From Mucilaginibacter roseus (lineage in GTDB: Bacteria; Bacteroidota; Bacteroidia; Sphingobacteriales; Sphingobacteriaceae): DNA of 64,000 nucleotides. The stretch spans positions 1,048,503 through 1,112,502 of the forward strand of contig NZ_JAJPWV010000001.1 in assembly GCF_021215455.1 (NCBI RefSeq), read 5' to 3'. Positions within the stretch are counted from its first letter, which is position 1. Every line of letters starts with the position of its first letter. Both the position numbers and the translations under genes were made by a program. Shown here piece after piece: positions 45,350-53,422 of the stretch. The notes below the pieces were generated by a model. That model ran no database searches and was not told the origin of the DNA. It saw only the letters and a list, made by a program, of their open reading frames with translations.

Positions 45350-46720
45350 TTAATCAATTTCTTTCTCCCACTTGCTTACTACAGCGGTAGCCATGGCGTT
45401 ACCTAATACGTTGGTTGCGGAGCGGCCCATATCAAGTAATGGATCAATACCAATAAGCAATGCCAATCCTGCTTCGGGTATATTGAACATAGCAATAGTA
45501 CCTGCAATAACAACCAGCGACGCGCGCGGTACACCGGCAATACCTTTACTGGTGAGCATCAGCACTAATAGCATAGACAACTGCTGCTCAAATGAAAGAT
45601 TAATATTATATGATTGTGCAAGGAAAAGCGAAGCAAAGGTCATGTACATCATGGAGCCATCCAGGTTGAAAGAGTAACCTAAAGGCAGAACAAAACTTAC
45701 TATCTTGTTATTACAACCAAAGCGCTCCAGTTCCATTAAAACCTTGGGGTAAGCAGCTTCGCTGGTTGATGTACTGAACGCCACCAGCATAGCATCCTTA
45801 ATATTGTTTACCAGCGTTAGAGCGCGTTTACCTAAAACAAAGTACCCAGCCAGTATGATCGTTAACCATAATACCACGAGCGAAAAATAGAATTCACTTA
45901 TAAATATGGCATAGGTAGATAGAATGCCCAGCCCCTGCTTGGCAATAATGGCTGTAATCGCACCAAACACCGCAAGTGGCGCTGCCTTCATAACATAACC
46001 TGTAATTTTCAGTATCACGTGGGCAATGGCATCCATCGCCTTGATCACCACCTCTCCTTTTTCACCGATAGCCGCCGTCGCCACACCAAAGAACAGGGAG
46101 AAAACTACGATCTGCAATATCTCATTGTTCGCCATTGATTCGATAATACTCTTTGGAAAAACGTGGCCAATAAAATCTCTTAGTGATAGTGCAGCCTTTT
46201 GTACGCCGGTAGCAACATGGCTATCGGGTAACGGCAGATGCATAGCCTTGCCAGGTTCAAAAAAGTTAACCAGTACCATACCTAATAATAACGACACCAG
46301 TGTAGCACTTAAAAACCAAAGCAAGGTTTTGCCCCCAATACGCCCAACAGCCTTAATGTCGCCAACCTTGGCAACGCCCACCACTAAAGTAGTGAACACC
46401 AATGGGGCTACGATCATTTTTATCAATCGTAAAAATATATCGCTCAGCACGTTGAAGCCTACCAGCTTATCCTCGCGGGAGGTATCGTTAGTTTTGCGGA
46501 TGCTGATCTGTTCAGTACGTTGTAGCTTGAGTTCTTTATAACCTGCAACGGTGGTATCAGTAATGGCGGCAAGCCGGGTATCAATTATTTTTATTTGAGC
46601 GTCGGCTTTGCTGATGTTGTTATTGATATCATTAATAACAAGGGTATTGTAAAAATACCCTGTTATTACGCCCACAACAAGGGCTATAAATATGTACAAT
46701 GTAAGTTTGCTACGGCGCAT
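45350..46720 (-). CDS. Dicarboxylate/glutamate:cation symporter (DAACS family)
   Basis: An inner-membrane sodium- or proton-coupled carrier for dicarboxylates or acidic amino acids. The 456-residue protein shows FLRLIKMIVAPLVFTTLV, the HP1 hairpin AFSTSTSEAAYPKVLMELE, NLDGSMMYMTFASLF in TM7 and the HP2 GIAGVPRASLVV, with the substrate-site Asp and Asn in DMGRSATNVLGNA. An extra loop of about 60 residues lies between TM1 and TM2 (residues about 30-95), charged and helical; the usual carriers have about 20-30 residues here. The N-terminal half of that loop could form a coiled coil. The substrate cannot be told from sequence. Confidence 0.92.
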   Translation of the reverse strand: MRRSKLTLYIFIALVVGVITGYFYNTLVINDINNNISKADAQIKIIDTRLAAITDTTVAGYKELKLQRTEQISIRKTNDTSREDKLVGFNVLSDIFLRLIKMIVAPLVFTTLVVGVAKVGDIKAVGRIGGKTLLWFLSATLVSLLLGMVLVNFFEPGKAMHLPLPDSHVATGVQKAALSLRDFIGHVFPKSIIESMANNEILQIVVFSLFFGVATAAIGEKGEVVIKAMDAIAHVILKITGYVMKAAPLAVFGAITAIIAKQGLGILSTYAIFISEFYFSLVVLWLTIILAGYFVLGKRALTLVNNIKDAMLVAFSTSTSEAAYPKVLMELERFGCNNKIVSFVLPLGYSFNLDGSMMYMTFASLFLAQSYNINLSFEQQLSMLLVLMLTSKGIAGVPRASLVVIAGTIAMFNIPEAGLALLIGIDPLLDMGRSATNVLGNAMATAVVSKWEKEID

Positions 46721-46788
46721 GCAAGTCAGTTAAACCCCAAAGCTACAAATTTACACCGTTAATAAAAGCAGGCGTTGAAAACCAGCCT

Positions 46789-47115
46789 TTACAGGTCAAC
46801 CTTGCTAACTTTCACCGCCGTACCGTAAGCAAGTACTTCGGTAACGCCTTGCATAACTTCATTAGCGTCATACCGCATGTTGATCACTGCCGTGGCGCCA
46901 ACTTCCTGCGCATGAAGTATCATCAGGTTATAAGCTTCCTGGCGGGCCTGCTCGCATAGCTCGGTATAGATGCTGTTACGACCGCCGAATATGGTTTGCA
47001 GTCCACCCAAAAAATTACCGCCTACACCGCGTGAGCGAACCGTTATACCACGGATAACGCCTAAATGCTCAGTTACTTTGTAGCCTTCTAAATGTGTGCT
47101 GGTTGTTACTATCAT
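46789..47115 (-). CDS. YbjQ/UPF0145 family protein
   Basis: A 108-residue protein of the YbjQ fold, recognised by VTTSTHLEGYKVTEHLGVI near the start, the SRGVGGNFLGGLQ segment and ATAVINMRYDA. Structures of homologues show a pentameric beta/alpha fold; the suggested heavy-metal-binding label rests on fold similarity only, and the function is not known. It stands between the symporter gene and the divergent gene at 47210, with 94 bases between their starts. Confidence 0.9.
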   Translation of the reverse strand: MIVTTSTHLEGYKVTEHLGVIRGITVRSRGVGGNFLGGLQTIFGGRNSIYTELCEQARQEAYNLMILHAQEVGATAVINMRYDANEVMQGVTEVLAYGTAVKVSKVDL

Positions 47116-47209
47116 AGTTATATATGTATTTGTTTACGTCAAACATAAACTATATCATCAATATTTAAATGAATAATAGAACTTTGTTGCTTTAGATGAT
47201 ATACCAGCT

Positions 47210-47737
47210 ATGAGTGTTACTACTTACGGACTCCAAAATATAAAAAAGGAACTACAGCACATACCGGCTGCACAAATGGCCGAATTGTTGCTGCGCCTTG
47301 CCCGCTATAAAAAAGAAAACAAGGAACTGTTGGCCTACCTGATGTTTGAAGCGCATGATGAATCGGCGTTTATTACGCAAGTCAAAGGTGAAATAGGTTT
47401 TATGTTTAGCCAATTACCGGCACAAGGTTATTTCGCCGCTAAGGCCTTACGAAAAATTTTAAGGCTGATAACCAAATACGTTAAGTTTACCGGATCAAAA
47501 ATCGCTGAGATAGAATTGCTCATAAGCTTTTGTGAGAATTACCTGCAATATGCCGACCGCAAAACATCATACAAGCCCTTGCGCGTTATATTTGCTAAAC
47601 AGCTGGAAAAAATTCGCAACAATATTAACAAACTGCACGAGGATGTAAGGCATGACCATTTGCCTGATTACGAGCAGTTACTCAGCGACGCCGATAAAAA
47701 ATTGCAGTGGTTAAATATTATTGATTACCAGTTGTAA
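47210..47737 (+). CDS. Conserved helical hypothetical protein
   Basis: A 175-residue soluble, almost all-helical protein: LLLRLARYKKENKELLAYLMFEAH near the start and KLHEDVRHDHLPDYEQLLSDADKKL at the end. No domain family is recognised. It sits 48 bases upstream of the ECF sigma gene on the same strand, so it may share that transcript, though an AT-rich gap leaves room for a separate promoter. The composition and helix pattern support a real gene. No role is proposed. Confidence 0.72.
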   Translation: MSVTTYGLQNIKKELQHIPAAQMAELLLRLARYKKENKELLAYLMFEAHDESAFITQVKGEIGFMFSQLPAQGYFAAKALRKILRLITKYVKFTGSKIAEIELLISFCENYLQYADRKTSYKPLRVIFAKQLEKIRNNINKLHEDVRHDHLPDYEQLLSDADKKLQWLNIIDYQL

Positions 47738-47785
47738 CATATTAATAACTTTGTAATCTAATCTGTATAACAATTAACTGCAAGC

Positions 47786-48283
47786 GTGCCCGGTAAAGAA
47801 GCAGCCTTTAAGCAAATTTTTGAAGCCAACTCAAAAAAAATATTCCACCTGTGTTATGGCTACACCGGGGATGATGACGCGGCGCGCGATTTGCTGCAGG
47901 AAACCTTTTTAAAAGTTTGGCAAAACCTGGATAAATTCCGCAACCAGGCCATGATCTCTACCTGGATTTACCGCATTGCCGTAAACACTTGCCTTACCTA
48001 CCTCCGCTCCGAAAAGCGCCAGGCCAAGGATGAACTTACGCCACAAATTGCGGAAACCAAACGTGAAGAACTATCTGAGAAGAATGAGCAGGTTGCATTG
48101 CTTTATAAATGCATATCAAAGCTCGAAGAGTCGGAAAGAATTATTATAACAATGGTGCTTGATGAAATGCCCTACCCTGAAATTGCTGAGATTTCGGGGA
48201 TATCCGAAGGCAATCTGCGGGTAAAAATTCATCGTATAAAACAAAAGTTAACTGAATTATACAACCAGTATGAAAGACTTTGA
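47786..48283 (+). CDS. ECF-type RNA polymerase sigma factor
   Basis: A 165-residue sigma-70 family protein. Region 2 has FHLCYGYTGDDDAARDLLQETFLKVWQNL (about 19-47) and TWIYRIAVNTCLTYLR; region 4 has the helix-turn-helix YPEIAEISGISEGNLRVKIHRIKQKL. The start is GTG at 47786. The last 14 bases overlap the next gene, which codes for a membrane protein, the usual layout of a sigma factor and its regulator. It should direct RNA polymerase to a small regulon in response to an envelope or stress signal. Confidence 0.93.
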   Translation: MPGKEAAFKQIFEANSKKIFHLCYGYTGDDDAARDLLQETFLKVWQNLDKFRNQAMISTWIYRIAVNTCLTYLRSEKRQAKDELTPQIAETKREELSEKNEQVALLYKCISKLEESERIIITMVLDEMPYPEIAEISGISEGNLRVKIHRIKQKLTELYNQYERL

Positions 48284-48860
48284 TCATATAATGTCGGTTT
48301 GGCAGGATCAGCCAAAACGCGATCAGCTTTCGGTAGACGAGGCGCTGAAGCAGGTGAAACGTGGAGTGAGAAGCCTTAATAAAAGGTTGTTACGTGGTAT
48401 TGTCAGCATGGCCGTAGGTGCTGCCGCTGTGTTATTAGTAATGCTTTTTCTGGTATTTCAATCGTGGGTTACGTACGCGGGCATTGGAATTATACTTTGT
48501 ACCATGCTGCTTTATATGTTTGTAATGATTAAAGATTATAAGCTTGTATCAAAGGAAGATGTAACCATCCATCCGGCAGAATATCTGCAGGGGTTAAAAG
48601 AATATCAGCACCGCCGCGCAGACTTGTACGGTTGGCTATATTACCTTTATTTATTACTGATTACCATAGGCTTATCGTTGTATCTATTCGAGGTGCTTGA
48701 GCATTCATCAAAAATATTCCGTTTCTCGTTTTACGGCTTTACAGTGGTATGGCTGTTATATGTAGCCTTTTATCTGAAAGACCGTATTTTTAAACTGGAA
48801 CAGGAAAAACTGAACCTGATTATTGAACGGTTGGAAAGATTGCAAAATCAGTTTGATTAA
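48270..48860 (+). CDS. Four-helix membrane protein, probable regulator of the overlapping ECF sigma factor
   Basis: A 196-residue inner-membrane protein. A cytosolic N-terminal region (about 1-40, with DHIMSVWQDQPKRDQLS) precedes four predicted helices: about 45-64, 70-88, 118-140 and 150-170. A basic coiled-coil tail (FKLEQEKLNLIIERLERLQN) ends the protein. It overlaps the sigma gene by 14 bases. The N-terminal segment could hold the sigma factor, but no zinc anti-sigma motif (HxxxCxxC) or FecR domain is seen, so the anti-sigma role is inferred from context only. Confidence 0.7.
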   Translation: MKDFDHIMSVWQDQPKRDQLSVDEALKQVKRGVRSLNKRLLRGIVSMAVGAAAVLLVMLFLVFQSWVTYAGIGIILCTMLLYMFVMIKDYKLVSKEDVTIHPAEYLQGLKEYQHRRADLYGWLYYLYLLLITIGLSLYLFEVLEHSSKIFRFSFYGFTVVWLLYVAFYLKDRIFKLEQEKLNLIIERLERLQNQFD

Positions 48861-48933
48861 GCGCTTATAACGCATTAATGTATAATTTACATCGGCATAA
48901 CTTTGCTACTACCATTTTTATTCATATTTGCGG

Positions 48934-49545
48934 ATGACTGAAACCGAACTGCAAAAGTTACAGAAACTCACCCGGCTATCAACCGGCTATAAAGCTTTTT
49001 TATACGATTGCGACGGCACACTTGCCGATAACATGCCTGCCCACAAAGCCGCCTACATTAAAGTTGCTGCGGATGGCGGCTTAGTATTTGACGGCGCCAT
49101 TGTTGATGAACTGGCCGGCTGGCCGGTGAAAAACGTGGTTGAGGAAATTAACAAGCGCTACAACAGCACTTTTGACCCTGTGACGTTTGCCGAAAAACGC
49201 TATCAGGTTTTCTTTGACGAATATTTGGAAAACACCCAGCCTATAAATTACGTAGTTGAGCATTTAAAGGCACATGCAGGTAAAGTTCGTATTGCGGTGG
49301 TATCAGGCAGCGGGCGTAAAGCTGTAGAAAAAACTTTAACGCTGCTTGGCATACTTGAAAATGTTGAAGTATTGGTTTGCGCGGGCGAAACCGAGCACGG
49401 AAAACCCTACCCGGATCCGTTTTTAACAGCGGCCGAAAAGCTTGGCATATCCCCTGCCGACTGCCTGGTGTTTGAGGATGGCGAAGCCGGCACAACCGCT
49501 GCAACTGCGGCAGGCATGAAATGGGTACGTATTGATAAATTGTAA
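48934..49545 (+). CDS. HAD-superfamily phosphatase, beta-phosphoglucomutase-like
   Basis: A 203-residue haloacid dehalogenase-fold phosphatase. Motif I is YDCDGTLADN with the two catalytic Asp residues; motif II is VVSGSGRK; the Lys of motif III lies in ETEHGKPYPDPF; motif IV is FEDGEAG. A small helical cap (about 45-105) follows motif I, as in sugar-phosphate phosphatases. The ATG at 48934 is used; a near-consensus -7 box (CATATTTG, 48923-48930) ends three bases before it, with a TTTG at 48902, so a leaderless transcript is likely. The substrate is unknown. Confidence 0.85.
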   Translation: MTETELQKLQKLTRLSTGYKAFLYDCDGTLADNMPAHKAAYIKVAADGGLVFDGAIVDELAGWPVKNVVEEINKRYNSTFDPVTFAEKRYQVFFDEYLENTQPINYVVEHLKAHAGKVRIAVVSGSGRKAVEKTLTLLGILENVEVLVCAGETEHGKPYPDPFLTAAEKLGISPADCLVFEDGEAGTTAATAAGMKWVRIDKL

Positions 49546-49546
49546 C

Positions 49547-50236
49547 TTATTGTTGCTGTTGCCGCGATGCTTTTACCTTTTCAAAGTATTCTATCAGCTT
49601 ATCAATATTGTTAAGGTTGAATTTATTTTGACGGATCAGGTTGACCACTTCAGGTTCATCCCCCATAATATCGCACATAATATCGTTAAAGTTTATCGGG
49701 GTTAGCAACATCATTTCGGCGGTATTGGCGCCAAAATAATAAGCCGTTTTTTGCCTGTCGCCATTGCCGTTGCCGCCCAGTGAAATGCCTACACCGCCAC
49801 CTACTCCACCATAGCCACCACCACCTAAACCAAACCCGCCCGACAGGCCCGGCCTGATACCGAAACCGGATTTACCTTTACCGCCTTTGCCGGTATAAAG
49901 CTTAATTTCCTCGTTGAGCACTACTTGAACAAAATCCAACTCTTTACCCGCCCACATGGTGTTACCGGGAGCATGTGCCACTACAAAACTATCACGACCA
50001 ATTGTGAAAGACCGCAATTCACCTGCGCTTAGTTTTATCGGGTTCATTTTATCATCAAGCTTATACTCAATAAATGCTTCCTCTTTTACCGGCCCCTTAC
50101 CTTTCGGATTCGGGTTAATAAAACCTGTTTGCCTGATTCCTTTTGCATCAGTGAAGCTACCGGCCTGCCATTTTTGGGCATAAGCCGAAACAGTTGTAAT
50201 GGCAAATAACAATATAGCTGTAAAGCAATTCTTCAT
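49547..50236 (-). CDS. Secreted protein with Gly-rich insert, paralogue of the adjacent gene
   Basis: A 229-residue exported protein with a signal peptide (about 1-20, ending SAYAQ). The mature part begins KWQAGSFTDAKGIRQTGFI, with DSFVVAHAPGN in the middle and FNDIMCDIMGDEP and IDKLIEYFEKV near the end. These blocks match the next gene in order and spacing. Between them lies a Gly-rich stretch (about 122-160, GGFGLGGGGYGGVGG), which may be flexible or membrane-associated. No family is recognised. It lies 7 bases after the paralogue and ends one base from the convergent HAD gene. The ATG at 50236 is used because it starts the signal peptide. Confidence 0.78.
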   Translation of the reverse strand: MKNCFTAILLFAITTVSAYAQKWQAGSFTDAKGIRQTGFINPNPKGKGPVKEEAFIEYKLDDKMNPIKLSAGELRSFTIGRDSFVVAHAPGNTMWAGKELDFVQVVLNEEIKLYTGKGGKGKSGFGIRPGLSGGFGLGGGGYGGVGGGVGISLGGNGNGDRQKTAYYFGANTAEMMLLTPINFNDIMCDIMGDEPEVVNLIRQNKFNLNNIDKLIEYFEKVKASRQQQQ

Positions 50237-50243
50237 TTTCAAT

Positions 50244-50855
50244 TTAATCAATAAGCGATGGTTCTCTACCTGTATTATAAAACACAATCAGTTCGTCAAT
50301 ATCGCCATAACGAAATGTTTTATCCTTTATTTTGGCCGCCACCTTCGGTTTATCTGCCATAATGCTCGCGGTAATTTCCTCAAAATTCTGCATGGTGATC
50401 ATAGCAAGAGAATTCTCGTCCTGTCCGTAATAATAACCGTTATAACGCTTCAGCGCATCAGCATGACCGCCTATTTCGGCCCCGGTTTCACCGCCAAGCA
50501 AGCCGCCTATTATTGACCCGCGACTAAACTTTTTCGGTTTCGGCCTTGACACATAAATTTTGGTTGGCCCGCTTGTAAGTACCTGTACAAACACCGGCTC
50601 CCCAATAACCGGCGCATGTGACACCCTAAAGCTATCCTTCTCCGTAACATACGCTTTTATATCCTCGGCGGTCAACTTGCTTTCATCAGCTTTTTTTGAG
50701 GGTTTATATAATATATATTTTTCGTCGGCTTTGATGAGGCCTGTATGTTGGGTATTGTTCAAATCATAGTAACATCCCTTTTTCCATTGAGCGGATGCGC
50801 TTAAAGTTATAGCTGATGTAATTAACACCAAAGCGGCTTTGTAAAATGATTGCAT
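50244..50855 (-). CDS. Secreted protein, paralogue of the adjacent gene
   Basis: A 203-residue exported protein with a signal peptide (about 1-22, ending SASAQ). The mature part begins WKKGCYYDLNNTQHTGLIK, with DSFRVSHAPVIGEP, FVQVL, YYYGQDENSLAMITM and IDELIVFY, all shared with the neighbour downstream. In place of the Gly-rich stretch it has the shorter GGLLGGETGAEIGGHAD segment. The HAP block and the C-terminal DEL-type motif suggest one fold used twice. It is the first gene of a two-gene unit created by tandem duplication. The function is unknown. Confidence 0.78.
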   Translation of the reverse strand: MQSFYKAALVLITSAITLSASAQWKKGCYYDLNNTQHTGLIKADEKYILYKPSKKADESKLTAEDIKAYVTEKDSFRVSHAPVIGEPVFVQVLTSGPTKIYVSRPKPKKFSRGSIIGGLLGGETGAEIGGHADALKRYNGYYYGQDENSLAMITMQNFEEITASIMADKPKVAAKIKDKTFRYGDIDELIVFYNTGREPSLID

Positions 50856-50952
50856 AAGTTAGGATTTTTATAAATGGACTTCAGCCCTGCGCCTTGGTTT
50901 AATTTCAAATGTAAAATCTGTAGTAGGCTAAACAACTTTGCCTGCCATAACT

Positions 50953-50960
50953 TAGTTTTG
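50953..50960 (+). promoter_or_regulatory. -7 promoter box for the threonine aldolase gene
   Basis: TAGTTTTG is an exact TAnnTTTG match, 29 bases before the start codon. Confidence 0.5.
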
Positions 50961-50989
50961 CGCTAAATATACCATCTAAATTAAAATTG

Positions 50990-52009
50990 ATGCAAATTAC
51001 AGTTGATCTTCGTAGCGATACCGTAACCAAGCCTACACCAGCCATGCTGGATGCCATGATGAATGCTAAAATCGGCGACGACGTTTTTGGCGAAGATGAA
51101 AGCGTAGCTGAATTGGAAAAAAAAGCGGCCGATATGTTTGGTATGGAAGCAGGCTTGTTTTGCCCGTCGGGCACCATGACTAACCAGATAGCTATTAAGT
51201 GCTTTACTCAACCAATGGACGAACTGATTGCCGACCAAACCGCGCACGTTTACCGTTATGAAGGTGGTGGCATCGCTTTTAATTCAGCGGTATCAACACG
51301 GTTATTAAATGGTTACCGTGGTATATTGACCGCCGAAATGATTGAGCCGGAAATAAATGCAGAAAATATACATTATCCGCACACCAGCTTGGTAGTACTT
51401 GAAAATACTGTAAACAAGGGCGGTGGCAGCTGCTATACACTTGAGCAGATAAAACCCATTGCTGGGCTATGCAAAGAACGCGGACTGAAACTGCATTTGG
51501 ATGGCGCGCGGATATTTAACGCACTTACGCACACGGGCGATAAAGCTATTGATTACGGAAAATATTTTGACGGCATATCGGTTTGCCTGTCTAAAGGACT
51601 CGGTACACCTGTTGGCTCTGTTTTATTGGCCGATAAAGAAACCATTTACAAGGCGCGCCGCATACGTAAAGTAATGGGTGGTGGTATGCGGCAAGCAGGA
51701 TTTTTGGCTGCTGCCGGCATTTACGCGCTCGACCACCATGTAGAGCGGTTGAAAATTGATCATCAGCACGCACAATTATTGGCTAATGAGCTAAGCAAGT
51801 GTAACTGGGTAAGCCAGGTACTACCCGTTGAGACTAACATCGTATTGTTTGACACCTTTGAACCGGCTGATTTAATAGTAAATAAACTTGCTGAGCATGG
51901 AATTAAGTGTGGATCTACGGATAAAAACAGAATTCGCTTCGTAACTCATCTGGACATACATCTGCACCACGTTGAATATGCAGTTAAGATTATAAATAAT
52001 CTCAATTGA
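50990..52009 (+). CDS. Low-specificity L-threonine aldolase
   Basis: A 339-residue PLP enzyme that cleaves threonine or allo-threonine to glycine and acetaldehyde. Signatures are DLRSDTVTKPTPAML at the start, GDDVFGEDESV, LFCPSGTMTNQIA, the LHLDGARIFNA segment with the PLP-interacting Asp, and the Schiff-base lysine in CLSKGLGTPVGS. The ATG at 50990 is used; the TTG three bases earlier is less likely. It is a lone gene with its own -7 box. A role in glycine supply is reasonable; serC-serA elsewhere in the window make serine. Confidence 0.94.
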   Translation: MQITVDLRSDTVTKPTPAMLDAMMNAKIGDDVFGEDESVAELEKKAADMFGMEAGLFCPSGTMTNQIAIKCFTQPMDELIADQTAHVYRYEGGGIAFNSAVSTRLLNGYRGILTAEMIEPEINAENIHYPHTSLVVLENTVNKGGGSCYTLEQIKPIAGLCKERGLKLHLDGARIFNALTHTGDKAIDYGKYFDGISVCLSKGLGTPVGSVLLADKETIYKARRIRKVMGGGMRQAGFLAAAGIYALDHHVERLKIDHQHAQLLANELSKCNWVSQVLPVETNIVLFDTFEPADLIVNKLAEHGIKCGSTDKNRIRFVTHLDIHLHHVEYAVKIINNLN

Positions 52010-52165
52010 AGCTTTTTCTTTTATATCTTTAATTACAAATCATAAATTTCAGTTATCTAAACTTTGCATTTTTTAAACATTAACTCGTTTTAAAATTAAA
52101 TTTTTAAACTTATTTCTGTTATTCATTAAAAATTATTCAAATTTGAGGTGTATATCCCCCAATGA

Positions 52166-52870
52166 ATGGCAAAAAAAAATTTGATTGGCGAAACTTGCAA
52201 TTGTTTCTTATGCAAACACAGCCTAAAGGAGTGGCAGGCGGCCATTAACACAAATAAAAAGACCTTTAAAGTAAAAAAAGGCGAAAAAATATTTAAAGAA
52301 GGTGATCCGGTGACAGGAGTTTACTTTGTTCACTCCGGAACTGTTAAAGTATACAAGAGATGGGACGCCGAAAAAGAATTAATCATACGGTTTGCGGATG
52401 ATGGTGCTATCCTTGGTCACCGCGGCATTGGCGGCGATGCAATTTATCCGGTATCGGCGGCCGCTTTAGAGCCAGGCATTGTTTGCTACATAGATATGGA
52501 CTTTTTTGAGGCGAGCCTGAAAGTAAACCCGGAACTCTCCTATCAGTTATTAATGTTCTTCTCACAGGAACTGCGCGAATCAGAGAAAAAAATGCGTAAC
52601 CTGGCGCATATGCCGGTAAAAGGCCGGGTAGCTGAAGCACTGATATTATTACAAAACCAATTCGGCACAACACCCGAAGGGTATATCAGCCTTGATTTGA
52701 GCCGGCAGGATTTGGCATCTTTTGCAGGCGCTACATATGAGACCGTTTTTCGTGTAATTAATGAACTGGTGGCCGAAAAGCTAATCACCCTTTCGGGCAA
52801 GAGCATTGCTATAGCCAACTATGACGGGCTGCTACAACTAACTCAAGAAGGATTGGTGTTTTTGGTATAA
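52166..52870 (+). CDS. Crp/Fnr-family regulator with four conserved-looking cysteines
   Basis: A 234-residue regulator with a cNMP-binding-type domain (about 35-150) and a C-terminal winged helix (LSRQDLASFAGATYETVFRVINEL, about 178-201). The N-terminus has Cys11, Cys13 and Cys16 in CNCFLCKHS, and a fourth Cys107 lies in the sensor domain. This matches, in number and rough placement, the cluster ligands of Fnr (three N-terminal plus one internal). A [4Fe-4S] or other redox sensor is therefore possible, though the spacing differs from E. coli Fnr. It lies next to a receiver gene and a cyclase operon. The start could also be four bases upstream, in another frame, but that is not open. Confidence 0.88.
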   Translation: MAKKNLIGETCNCFLCKHSLKEWQAAINTNKKTFKVKKGEKIFKEGDPVTGVYFVHSGTVKVYKRWDAEKELIIRFADDGAILGHRGIGGDAIYPVSAAALEPGIVCYIDMDFFEASLKVNPELSYQLLMFFSQELRESEKKMRNLAHMPVKGRVAEALILLQNQFGTTPEGYISLDLSRQDLASFAGATYETVFRVINELVAEKLITLSGKSIAIANYDGLLQLTQEGLVFLV

Positions 52871-53000
52871 GAAATGCTGATTCAGGACGGCCTTGTTAAG
52901 CTACTTTGATTTTAATATTATATTTTCCGTTCGGATTCTCAGTCAGGAAACAAATAGTGATAATTGCACGTTATTACTGATACCAATCTGATAAACTGAA

Positions 53001-53381
53001 ATGGTGAAGAATATTTTGATCATTGATGACCAGCCGGAGATGCTGGAGTTGATGACTGACGTGCTGACTCCTGAAGGATTTACCGTTACCGCATTATTAT
53101 ATACTGATAACATTGTACAAACTGTAAACATACACCAGCCGGACATTGTATTGCTCGATCATTTGTTAGCCGGTATAAACGGCGGCGAACTTTGCCGGGA
53201 AATAAAGATGCATCCTTTAACAGCCTCTTTGCCGGTTATATTGTTATCGGGCTACCCTCGCCTGCTTGAGGCCTTCGGCGACTATGGCTGCAATGCGTTT
53301 ATACCAAAACCGTTTGATCTTGATGAGCTCATTACAACCATCAATAACTGCCTTGATAAGAGCGCTTACGCGCACGCTTAA
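53001..53381 (+). CDS. Single-domain response regulator
   Basis: A 126-residue CheY-like receiver with no output domain. The acidic pocket is IDDQPEML (Asp9, Asp10), the phosphorylation site is Asp53 in VLLDHLL, then the Ser in ILLSGYP and the Lys in FIPKPFD. It may act as a phosphate shuttle or sink, or by direct contact. It is convergent with the cyclase operon (22 bases between stops), and the kinase of that operon is a plausible donor, by proximity only. Confidence 0.92.
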   Translation: MVKNILIIDDQPEMLELMTDVLTPEGFTVTALLYTDNIVQTVNIHQPDIVLLDHLLAGINGGELCREIKMHPLTASLPVILLSGYPRLLEAFGDYGCNAFIPKPFDLDELITTINNCLDKSAYAHA

Positions 53382-53389
53382 CTAAAACT

Positions 53390-53422
53390 TATATGAGGTG
53401 CTTTATTCAAGCACCTCATATA
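53390..53422. terminator. Bidirectional terminator between the receiver and cyclase genes
   Basis: A perfect 14-bp inverted repeat (53390-53403 with 53409-53422, 5-base loop) lies between two convergent stops. Its right arm encodes the last residues and stop of the cyclase gene, so the hairpin and the coding sequence overlap. Confidence 0.7.

Noticed and set aside
46026..46541. A 171-codon ORF antisense to the symporter gene
   Set aside because: It lies wholly inside a well-supported membrane transporter gene. Its hydrophobic pattern mirrors the opposite strand, and it has no domain or leader signals.
50199..50516. A 105-codon plus-strand ORF across the tandem secreted paralogues
   Set aside because: It spans the end of one minus-strand gene and the start of another, including the signal peptide region. 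Composition is not protein-like.
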